DNA of 64,000 nucleotides, taken from the NCBI GenBank assembly GCA_030268105.1, contig BSDZ01000023.1, forward strand, positions 372,001-436,000. The letters are read 5' to 3'. Below are positions 36,301 through 45,142 of the stretch, piece after piece. The DNA comes from Volvox africanus (lineage: Eukaryota > Chlorophyta > Chlorophyceae > Chlamydomonadales > Volvocaceae). Position numbers and translations under genes: made by a program. Position 1 is the stretch's first letter, and each line of letters opens with the position of its first letter. Below the pieces are notes generated by a model that saw nothing but the letters and a program-made list of their open reading frames with translations, did no database searches and had not been told where the DNA came from.

Positions 36301-38902
36301 TCCTGCGCTGCGGTTCGGCCCGGTGGTCAGGGCCCCCGGTGTTTGTCGCCCAGCCACAGTGTAACACACAAGTATGTGCTGGTTGATCATTGCAACCTCT
36401 TACAGGTACCATACGTAGCTATACAGCTAGTAACACCTGCATGCAAGCATCCATACAGCGTGAACGTCCAGCAAACAAACAAAAATACGTGGATTGCACG
36501 ATGGTTTCTTTTTACCATCACCTGCTCATGATGATGCATGCAGGTGAATGGTTCAACCTTGCATTATACATACCCGTCTACGCTGTGTCATCCTGGATGG
36601 CGGAACGTTGTGTCGACTACGACTGCCGGCCGTCGTTCGCCGTGGACGGAGACACAACCACTTCGCGAGATATGTACCGCTCCAGTTGGCCGGAGGTGAA
36701 CTCCGAGCCCCCATTCATGTCGATCGAGTTGGGTGCCGTGGCTGTCGTACATCGTATGTTGCTACACCTGCCAGGTGACGCCACCAGTTACGGGGTCCAA
36801 ATGGATCTCTTCGTGGGCAACATCAGTATAACCATGCCTAGCGAGGTTTCCCGGATCGCCAACACGAGTCACCTGATGTGTTCCCAGGAGGCGGTCTCGC
36901 GTCCGGGCCGTGTGTATGACGCATACTTCGACCCGCCAGGGGTGGGCCGCTGGGCTATCCTCCGAAGCCGGGTCATTTGGATGTCGATTCGGAAGGTTGA
37001 GCTGTACGGGTTTCTTACCTTTAAGTACGGCATCTAAATGCAATACGTGTATGTGCTTGAGCATGTGCCTACTGCTGCTGCCTTTTGCTGCCCGTTGTTG
37101 CCTGCTATGCTTACTTATTTTTGTGCATGCGGGTAGGTACATATTAAGTTCATCATCGTGATTGACATCCTCTATCTGCGCCATCTCTCTGCCTTATTAT
37201 ATATTCCGTCCACCATGCCGATGAGGCTAGGTGCTGTAACAAGGAAGAATCAATCCACTTCTATTTGGTTTGCTTCCTAAGGTATAATGACTTCCCTGTA
37301 TAATTAATATGATTATGAACCGTTTGCAGCAGGCCCCTTGGCACCGCCGCCACCTACACCAGCCGCACTGTCCCCCTCCTCCACCTCTGATCCCCCTGTA
37401 CGGGGTATGCGCGCGCAGTGTGGCAGCATAGGCTCCACCTCAAATATGATGGAAAATGGTATCTGCCGTGGCATCGATTTCACGTCGTGTTCCAGCATGC
37501 GGCAGTACGGCAATATCGACGTAATATATCGTCTCATCTACAAGTTCTCGGACGGCAGCCGCTCCAGGGGTGCCTCGGCCTTGGCTATGAGGTGCAAGAG
37601 TAGCTCGCACAGCCGGTCCCAGCTGTACATAGAATTCAGCCGCGCGGCGACTTTACTCCCTGGCCAATACGATGTACTTCAGCAGCAAAATCTCAGTGGC
37701 TGTGGTAATAGGAGCAGCCCAGTCATTAGCGCCTGGCAAGATGTCGTCCGCATCGCATCTCAGATACCCCGCACTTACCGCATCGCAGATACCCCGCATC
37801 TTGGTGGATCCTGCCCCCGAGGTGCTCACGACAAAGAACAGCTGCCGTAGCAGGATTCCTCCAAAACGCTACACTTAGCATCCGGCCTGTGGGTGGACGT
37901 ACACCCAACGAGGGCCGAGTAGAGGTATTCAATGGCAACGTGTGGGGAACTGTATGGTACGTAGTGTGACAAGATAGATAGGTTGATAGATAGATAGATA
38001 GATAGATGTGTGCCTACATACTTAAACACACATACATATATACATGTTCTTGCAGGGCGAATCGCCCACAGTGTAACACCCTATTCAATCGTTGCGTTAT
38101 TCATGCATTGGAGGGAATGATAGGTTGAGGCACCCACGCCTTTTTCCTCATTATGCACGTATCCAAATCATATATATATGTATATATATGCTACTCGATC
38201 GGTCAAGTTGTCGCTGCATTGACTGACGATGGCCATGCATGCAGCAACGACCGTTTCTACCACGTGGAGGTTACCGTCGTGTGCCGCCAGCTGAGTTACA
38301 ACTGGGGAAAGGTCAGACCATTGTGTTTTCCTGCTGGCCATCCTAACCCGGATGCCCCCTGGGGGACAGGATCCGATGCAATACCCATGGTAAGCAAGAG
38401 TGCGATGCGCTTAACCTTATTCGCAAACCTCAAAGCAATAAAACAAAACGAGATTTGCTTAAATCGCTGCCGAGAAAGGCCTCCTTTAGATATCAAAATG
38501 CAGAGGTATGTATAGTATCATGATAATGAGGATGTCTAACACTGACGATAATTCGCGAGCTCTTGAGAGCATGCATGATAGACACAACTGAGATGTAATG
38601 TATTTGTGTATATATAAACAATATCATATCATATTGTATAATGCATTGTCCTTAGAATGGTTAAGCCATCTGTCTAGTGATTATGAACCGTTATTATCAG
38701 TACCTACTAACAATTGTTATTACCTAAGCCTGGACGCACATGGCTGGACTTCCCAGACAACGCAGGGGAGCCACCAATTGAAGCCCCGCCGTTTGGGATT
38801 ATATATATGAGCCAACCATTGCACCGCCCTGGGATGAACACCCAGAGCCCTCACCGTGGCCACCGATATTTGATGTGTTTCAATAGTGTATGTTGTGTAT
38901 AG
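33315..38902 (+). CDS. modular extracellular protein with discoidin (F5/8C) and SRCR domains (partial model)
   Basis: Plus-strand gene whose exons stand out as GC-rich islands in AT-rich DNA. Supported exons: 33315-33374 (Pro-rich, GC donor, tentative), 34740-34990 (galactose-binding-like), 36052-36141 (Pro-rich linker), 36544 to about 37030 (F5/8C), 37330-37404 (Pro-rich linker), 37851-37956 and 38245-38389 (SRCR), and a last exon from about 38729. Linkers begin and end in phase 1, as do the starts of the domain exons, so modules can be joined without changing frame. The domains are secreted or surface types that bind carbohydrate or protein ligands. SRCR proteins with Pro-rich spacers are common in Volvocales. 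Unresolved: N terminus and signal peptide, exon(s) between 34990 and 36052, the exit from the F5/8C exon (no phase-1 donor seen), and the final exon, where the end of the SRCR domain is not recognisable. It could be two genes, since a TAA at 37035 is followed by TGTAA at about 37225. Confidence 0.65.
34383..34535 (+). repeat. degenerate (TG)n-rich tract
   Basis: Alternating GT/TG with TATG variants. The valine/cysteine-rich translations from it are artefacts. Probably intronic in the modular gene. Confidence 0.85.
34740..34990 (+). other. exon: galactose-binding-like domain segment
   Basis: Acceptor TTTTTAG|CC and donor TTTAAG|GTTGGT frame an 83-codon exon (2 bases plus 249). It reads [14 protein letters not shown], then [13 protein letters not shown], and ends [17 protein letters not shown]. 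The patterns ARWIW and DNxAEVxxNG recur in jelly-roll domains of algal surface proteins. Assignment rests on pattern memory only. Confidence 0.6.
36053..36141 (+). other. exon: proline-rich linker
   Basis: Frame reads [20 protein letters not shown] then HPPSP, before donor G|GTACGC. The acceptor is CTGTAG|GT at 36051/36052. The exon is 90 bases, phase 1 at both ends, and feeds directly into the discoidin exon (G|GT GAA). (S/P)-rich spacers are typical of extracellular-matrix proteins of Volvocales. Confidence 0.75.
36285..36370 (+). mobile_element. LINE 3'-end fragment (opposite orientation to the main element)
   Basis: The reverse complement of this stretch aligns with the 3' end of the LINE at 40.8 kb: it shares GTGTTACACTGTGG, GGGCGAC, ACACCGGGGG, CCTGACC and GCAGCGCAGGAGGAA. 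Only about 85 bases remain, inside an intron of the modular gene just before the discoidin exon. Confidence 0.7.
36544..37037 (+). other. exon: discoidin / F5/8 type C domain
   Basis: Acceptor GCATGCAG|GT. Landmarks of the F5/8C fold: AVDGDTTTS near the start, [26 protein letters not shown], the two Cys of [26 protein letters not shown] and the closing IRKVELYGF. Length from AVDG to LYG (about 125 aa) fits the family. Such domains usually bind fucose, galactose or phospholipid. Frame stays open to a TAA at 37035-37037. Confidence 0.85.
37330..37404 (+). other. exon: proline-rich linker with NAGNAG acceptor
   Basis: The acceptor is TTGCAGCAG, so the exon can start at 37330 or 37333 without a frame change. 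The frame reads [20 protein letters not shown] and ends G|GTATGC at 37404. Phase 1 at both ends, and it joins in frame to the SRCR exon at 37851. Confidence 0.6.
37851..38389 (+). other. two exons: SRCR domain (N-terminal two thirds)
   Basis: Exon 37851-37956 reads [19 protein letters not shown] then NGNVWGTV. It splices (TG|GTACGT to GCAG|C) to 38245-38389, starting [20 protein letters not shown] and then [25 protein letters not shown]. The junction rebuilds the first conserved Cys. GRVEVF, GTVC and VCRQL are the defining SRCR motifs. The acceptor TAGCAG at 37848-37853 is another NAGNAG. The remaining third of the domain is not clearly recovered downstream. Confidence 0.9.
37971..38008 (+). 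repeat. (GATA)n short tandem repeat
   Basis: Imperfect GATA run inside the intron between the two SRCR exons. Confidence 0.9.
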
Positions 38903-39024
38903 ACGTTATGGAACAGTTCACCCTTCAGATTATTGGGCCAGTTGTTGATTGATATCCATCTAGCGTGTGTCCGCCAGATAGAGGTGGACAACAGAACGAA
39001 TGATCGACAAGATCAAAAATGATG

Positions 39025-39029
39025 TGTAA
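39025..39029 (+). terminator. candidate TGTAA polyadenylation signal for the SRCR gene
   Basis: TGTAA lies about 120-140 bases past the probable stop codons (38885 or 38902), a typical distance for this group of algae. Confidence 0.5.
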
Positions 39030-39625
39030 TAATTTATTCATTCCTGCCTTATTTAGCATATCTTTGATAGCTTATTGCTTGTTGCTGGGCAACTAGCTAA
39101 TGAATGAACGGTGCTTGCATTATTCTATTTTGCATAAATAAAGCCTTTTTGAAATGTGACCTGGGCGACCAATTTCAGTTATGTTCTAGTGCGTGGTGAT
39201 CGACAACTTATATCCGTCTCTCGCGCGCGCGCGCTCGCGCTGGCACTTGCTCTTGCTCTCTCGCTCTCTCGCTCTCTCGCTCTCTCACTTGCTCTCAGTC
39301 TCTCGCTCTCGCTCTCGCTCTCACTCAAGGAACAATTCTAAGATCTCTTACGCCTAGTTCCGAGGTTATGGTGCGAGTTGTTTACAGATAAATATAAATA
39401 GAAAAGGTGCATGTATGGCAGCTCATTGCACAGGTGAGCGAAACGACATGGCTGATGATGCTTCTTTGTTCTCACCACGTCCACCACCTCCACCACCACC
39501 ACCACGACCACCCCGCCATAAGGCAGGGCCAAAGTACAACTTCTTAGCAGCTTTATTTCATATGTAATGTACATGTTTTTGTAATGCAAGTTTTCAAGGC
39601 AACAGTAGTTCTCGAAATCAATATT
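39030..39625. other. non-coding stretch with CT-rich tract
   Basis: A pyrimidine-rich run with CG dinucleotides (TCTCGC/GCTCTC) occupies 39213-39327. The Ala/Leu/Ser-rich frames from it are artefacts. No other structure was seen. Confidence 0.7.
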
Positions 39626-39942
39626 TTTATATTATATTGTATTATATTACATTACATTATATTATATTATATTATATTATATTATATTATATTATATTAT
39701 ATTATATTATATTATATTATATTATATTATATTATATTATATTATATTATATTATATTATATTATATTATATTATATTATATTATATTATATTATATTAT
39801 ATTATATTATATTATATTATATTATATTATATTATATTATATTATATTATATTATATTTATATTATATTATATTATATTATATTTATATTATATTATATT
39901 TATATTATATTATATTATATTATATCATATCATATCGTATTT
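39626..39942. repeat. (ATTAT)n microsatellite, about 50-60 units with interruptions
   Basis: Pentanucleotide array, pure over about 39656-39855, then interrupted by ATTTAT and ATATC variants. It is the reverse complement of the array at 32.5 kb. Confidence 0.97.
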
Positions 39943-40354
39943 TATTTTACTCCATTATTTTATGTTATGTTATGAAACAAATAATCATAAATAATAAGGT
40001 GACTATGATTTGGTTGCTAGCGCCCATACCTAATGTGTAGGTTTCTTCGAATGAGGCGAAGGTGTAGCTAGGGGTTCTTGGACAAAAGTATGGTTATTCG
40101 TCGTCAGTGGAATAATAAGACGTCCCTTAATCCTGTTCATTCGCATTTACATCTAATACTGAAAGGTTTTAACTTTTTTCAATTTGTTCACATTGCCCTG
40201 GTATTTAGGCCCCAATTGAACTCGGCATCTTGCCATTGCCGGTGCCTGGGGAGCCCCGGGGGGCGACCGAGGTGGCGGTTACTTGTCGCAATATACATGA
40301 TAGATGCATGGTGTACCAACCTTACCACAAGCACGGATGTATATGTATATGAAC
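39943..40354. other. stretch between microsatellite and LINE fragment
   Basis: No gene seen. A GC-rich patch at about 40220-40290 (CCCCGGGGGGCGACCGAGG) may be part of a further diverged retroelement tail; not assignable. Confidence 0.4.
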
Positions 40355-40631
40355 GGGTGTTACACTGTGGGCGACTTGCCCTGAGAGGACAAGCACCGGG
40401 GGCCCTAACCGGGCCGAACCACACGGCTTAGTCTGTTCGTCCTGCCGTGTGCAACCCCATTCTCGCTCGAGCCAGCAAGGGCACACAGACCTCATGAGCA
40501 TCAAGCCTGGCTATTCACAGGAACAGAGCCTCAGACAACTACACCAGCTCCCAGACGGAGAGAGCAAGAAATCAACCCCTACCTCCCTAAAAAGCAAGAA
40601 AACCATGCCTCCTCTACCTTCCCTGCATCCC

Positions 40632-40632
<1 letters not shown>
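40355..40632 (-). mobile_element. diverged LINE 3'-end fragment (same orientation as the main LINE)
   Basis: Begins GGGTGTTACACTGTGGGCGA, as does the main element at 40780. It continues with GAGGACAAGCACCGGGGGCC, CCGAACCACACGGC and CAGCAAGGGCACACAGAC, each with a counterpart in the main element. The similarity is clear but weaker further in, so this is a related subfamily copy, about 280 bases, abutting the (TATG)n array. Confidence 0.75.
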
Positions 40633-40662
<30 letters not shown>

Positions 40663-40772
40663 TGTATGTATGTATGTATGTATGTATGTATGTATGTATG
40701 TATGTATGTATGTATGTATGTATGTATGTATGTATGTATGTATGTATGTATGTATGTATGTATGTATGTATG
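40633..40772 (+). repeat. (TATG)n microsatellite, 35 units, at LINE 3' end
   Basis: Perfect tetranucleotide array immediately next to the 3' end of the minus-strand LINE. It is either the element's (CATA)n tail or part of its target. Confidence 0.98.
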
Positions 40773-43700
40773 ATATGGGTGTTACACTGTGGGCGACTCG
40801 CCCTTCAAAGACGAGCACCGGGGGTCCTGACCGGACCGAGCCACAGCGCAGGGGAGGAACACGTGGCTTTGTCTGTCTGTCCTGCCACGTGCTACCCCTC
40901 TCACTAGGGCCAGCGAGCCCTCACAGGCTCTCGCCTGGCCACTCACAGAGCACTCAGGGCCACCAAGAAACCACAGAAAGGCCCAACAGAAAACGGGGGA
41001 CACCTAGCTGCTCAAAGGACGGGGAAACCTCTCCTCTAACCCGAAACTGACCTGGCAAGAGCCTGACAGACACACACAGATCCCCTCAGAGGAGAAACAC
41101 CAGCAGGAAAGCACACCCTTACACAGCCAAGCCGGAAGAACCCAACAAGAGGCGGAGGGGGGGATGACAAGCCAAACTGGCGCCCCCCTAGAAAGCCTTC
41201 CGGCCCCACCCAAAGCTGGCCCCGCAGACACCTGAACTGCACAAAAAGGAAAGACCTCTCTCGCTGACCCCCCCTAAAACCCTAAGGACCCGAAGCCTGG
41301 ACACAGGAACCTCTAGCCACGAAACCCTCCACCCTCTCCCTTCCCCTCCTCGAGAACTAGACCGCCCTCTCCTTGTCTCTACCTCCCTCACTCTCCCCCT
41401 TTCCTCCCACAGAACCTCCTCCTCAAAACTCCTGCCCTAAAGCCCCTGCTCTGTTCTTGCTGCTCCATGGTCGGTGATGTCAACCGGATCTGCACACCGC
41501 ATTTGCGTGCCAACTATGGCTAGGATGGGATGTTGTGGTCCCACTTGATCCCAGCCATAGTGAGGTATTCCCAACGCTGCAAAAGAATGCAAGCGTGCCC
41601 AAAAGTCTGCAACTGTACGGGCCCGTGCACGGTCCAGGGGTGAGGCTGCTGTTTGTGTTGGAGTGTCCATTGCTGGCTGTGTCGTAGAGATGATTGGATG
41701 GGTGTTGGCATCTTCCTCTTCCTCTTGAGGGAACCCTCCTGAACGGTTGAAGAAGTCAGTAATAGCCCGTTGACGGGGTCCCTGCTCTGCTGTGTGGGTC
41801 TGTTGTTGCTGCTGCCGTCCGTGGGTAGAAGGCCCCTGTGGCCTGTGTTCCCTGGTTGCCGCCCGGAGACAGTGCCTGCCATATTCCATAGAAGATAAGG
41901 CTGCCAAAGCTATCACATCCCATGGGGCCTGCTCGCAACCAGGAGGTGCTTGGACAAGCCATAGCTGTTGCCTGGTCATGCCCCCTTCAATGGTGGCTGA
42001 TGTCGGTAATGGCAAATGTCTGTCGATCTGTTCTCGCACCGCCTTGGCTATAGGGCACTCCCAGAAGTGGTGCAGGCGTGGGGAGCAAGGTTGATCAGTA
42101 TCAGCTCCATAGCTGTCACACCCACATGGTTTGATGGGCACCCTGGAAAGATGTGTGTTGCCAGGCATGGGTATCCCATCGACCACCAAACGCCACAGCG
42201 TCTCTTTGTTTTTATTTTCCCACCGAACTGCTGTCCACAGCCTGTCTAGGGTTGCCTGAAAGCGCTGGAGGTCAGTGACAGGACAGGGAGGAGTTGGTCC
42301 GTCTGTTGGCATCCCTTGCGCCTCCTGCACAAAAGCTGACAAGAGCTCCAATCGCTCCTCCGCTGTTGAAACCCCTTGCAGCTGAGTAGCTTAGCTTACC
42401 GTGAGGTTGTAGAGAGGCACTATACCTGAGTCCCCTGGCAATCTCCATCCCAAACGCCTGACGATCATGGCCATGACTGTGGTGCGGTCTGGTGGTGTTG
42501 GCATCTGCTGCTGCATTCTGTCCTCTACCCTGTCCGGCTGTTGGGGTTGTAAGCGGTTGACTACCTCCCGTGCTGCTGCTATCCATGCCGGGCTGATATC
42601 GTTGCATAGAGCCGAGAGAGCCATACGGGTAGACTCCTTGTCTCGCAATTGGGTGGGGCTAGCTGAGGGGTCTAGAAACTGTTGGGTCCAGTCTAGCCAG
42701 GTCATGTACTGAGGGAGGGGCATTTGGTCATGCTCCAGCATGTCGTACATCCTTACCAGGTCCCCAACTGTGAGCAGTTTTCTGCATGAAGCCATCAGTG
42801 GGTGACGGGTTTCCAGGCCTGGGCGGTGGTTGTTACCAGTGATACTTCCCCCATTGTCCGAATTGTTGGGCAGCAAAGGATTTCCCCAGAGAGCAGCGGC
42901 CCAGCACCAGTCTCCAGGGGTTAAAGGTGGGTTGCTGACATCTTCTAGTGGTGGGAGGTGCCCTAAGGCCCCTACAATTCGGCTGATCTCCTCAGGCAAG
43001 GTCTCTCCACCCAGCCAGGGCCCAGTTGCCTGGGCAGTGGTAAGGGCCCAAGGTTTAAAGGCCGGATGGGTGATCTCCAGGTAGGTGGCCAGGGTCCGGA
43101 TCCAGGGGTGGAGGCTTCGAACATTACTACTAGTAGCAGGCTCTTCCTCTTCTTCAGCAACCGTATTCATCGCCGTGTCCATAAGCGTTACCCTCTCTCC
43201 CTCACTCCTGGCCATCAGGGCCCCTCGGATGAATCGCACTGCCCACATGGCTTGTCTTGCCCGAATGTGTTGCCTGAGGGGCAGTAGGCCAAAACCACCA
43301 GTTGATGGGTGTCCCACCAAGAGTCTGCTAGGTACTCCAGTGAAGCGCTGGCCCTGGTCTTCTGGGCCCTGTTGCCGATCTACAAGGCGAGCAGCTAAGC
43401 GTTCAATGTAGGTCAGAGTGGTATCTGGAGGTGGTCCACCATGCTCCATATGCCAAGTGACTGTTTGCAGGCAATAGCTTGAGACTGCTGCAGCCCGACC
43501 AAAGGCAGAGAGCGGATAATGGGCTAGGCGTTGCATCCTCGTGTAGGCCAGTGCTAGCATCTCAGGCCAGTCTGGTTGGGACGGCTGCACTTGGTTGTCC
43601 ATTGGCAAGTTAAGGGCTGTCGCAGTGGTGACCACCTTCAGGCCATTTATTGTGCTTCCCTGACGGTGGTCGTCCACAGCCCCTATGGGTAGGAGTTCCA

Positions 43701-45042
43701 TCTTATCCAGGTTCAGGCGTTGACCTGATGCCCGGGCAAACGTATCCATGGCTTCAAGGAAGGCTGGCACGGATTCCTCTCCTTCAAGGGCCACTTCTGC
43801 ATCGTCAGCAAACTGACAGGCTGTGATCCTGTCTTCATCTGAAGGCAATAGGCGGAGGCCTATCTCTTGGCTCTTTAGCCAGCTGAACAAGGCCTGGGCA
43901 ACAAAGAGATACAGCAGGGGTGCTAGGGGGCAACCCTGTCTTACCCCTGCTTCCATTTTAACAAGCCTGGATTTGAAACCGTTCATCATGGCTCTTGCCC
44001 GCGTGTTGCTAAGCAATATCCGGGTCCAACTGCAAAGCTGTGGGCCTGCTCCCATCGCCTCCATTGCCCCCATCAGGAAGTTGCGGTCCACTGTGTCATA
44101 AGCTTTCGCGAAGTCCAGGAAGGCCAGCAGACCTTGGCGGTTCAATTTCCGTAAGAGATGAGGCAGATGGCGTAGAAAGAGAACACTGGCCCCAATGAGC
44201 CTCTTGGGCAGAAAAGCTGACTGCTCGGGGCTGATGATTCGTCCCAGGGCTGGCCCTAGGCGATTCGCCAGCACCTTGGCCAGCAAGCGGTAGTCCGAGC
44301 AAAGCAGCGTGATAGGGCGGTAATTGCCAGGCTGTTTGGGGTCTCCCTTCTTGTAAAGCACCTTAATGATACCATCCAGAAAGCCTGTTGGCACCTGCCC
44401 TGTTTTGCCGATAGCCGTGAAGAGGGCTGCCATGGTATGGCCAATCTCTGGCCAGAACTTGCGGTACAGATCCGTTGGGATGCCATCCCATCCGGGTGCT
44501 TTGCCTGGCTGGCTCTTCTTCAGTGCGAAACCCAGCTCAGACACAGCGATGGTCGGGGACCCAACCACTTCGTCAGCTTCCTCAGGGAGTCGGATGTTGG
44601 CTGCTGCTAACTGGGTTAGCACTGACTGGCGATCTTCAGGAGTGGTGAAGTCTGGGGCTCTGCATACCCCTGCCCAAAAGTCCGCTACTACCTGTGGTAG
44701 CTGTGCTGGATTTGTGACCAGTCGGCCTGAGTAGTAGGTGTGGTGAGTGCGGCCTAGCATCGAGGGCTTGTTGGGCCTGTTGGACCCCAAGGTAGGCCTC
44801 CTGGGTATGTGCATCTGGCTGCTGCCTGCGCTGTTGCGCTACCTTGTTGAGTTGGTGAGCTAGGATGGTTAGTCGGCGTTTAAAACCAGGCCACCAAGCA
44901 ATAAGGTTGCCCGGGTTCTCTTCGGCTGCGGGTGCCTCTTGGCATTGGTTCCGGATCCACTCCGCCATGCTTGTAGCCAAATCTTCATGGTCAGTGAAGG
45001 CCATGCGTATACGCTTGATGCCTGGGCCCTTGACCTTATTTT
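40773..45042 (-). mobile_element. 5'-truncated non-LTR (LINE) retrotransposon
   Basis: Minus-strand LINE copy about 4.3 kb long: reverse-transcriptase region, C-terminal Cys/His segment and about 660 bases of 3' UTR. The endonuclease and any ORF1 are missing, as expected from 5' truncation. Both ends abut (TATG)n arrays in the same orientation (40633-40772 and 45043-45142), pointing to insertion in, or a tail made of, that microsatellite. Target-site duplications cannot be told apart from the repeats. Confidence 0.93.
41437..45042 (-). pseudogene. LINE reverse-transcriptase ORF, disabled
   Basis: Non-LTR reverse transcriptase of the plant/algal L1-like kind. Visible motifs: PGKAPGWDGIPTDLY, LYKKGDPKQPGNYRPITLL, AFLDFAKAYDTVDR, AGVRQGCPLAPLLY and the catalytic box FADDAE (common LINE form is F/YADD). 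A C-terminal HHFWECPIA Cys/His piece follows. Two lesions are visible. A frame change near 44770 separates the upstream part (AYLGVQQAQQALDA) from the RT frame (TYYSGRLVTN). An in-frame TAA at 42391-42393 splits the otherwise continuous frame between LTVS and ATQLQGVSTAEE. The upstream endonuclease is absent. This copy cannot make a full protein. Confidence 0.92.
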
Positions 45043-45142
45043 TATGTATGTTTGTATGTATGTATGTATGTATGTATGTATGTATGTATGTATGTATGTA
45101 TGTATGTATGTATGTATGTATGTATGTATGTATGTATGTATG
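45043..45142 (+). repeat. (TATG)n microsatellite, about 25 units, at LINE 5' end
   Basis: Tetranucleotide array with one TTTG variant near 45051, directly at the truncated 5' end of the LINE. Confidence 0.97.

Noticed and set aside
40449..41050. Plus-strand frames of repeated CMYV residues and minus-strand YIHT repeats
   Set aside because: Translation of the (TATG)n arrays (also at 44636-45222).
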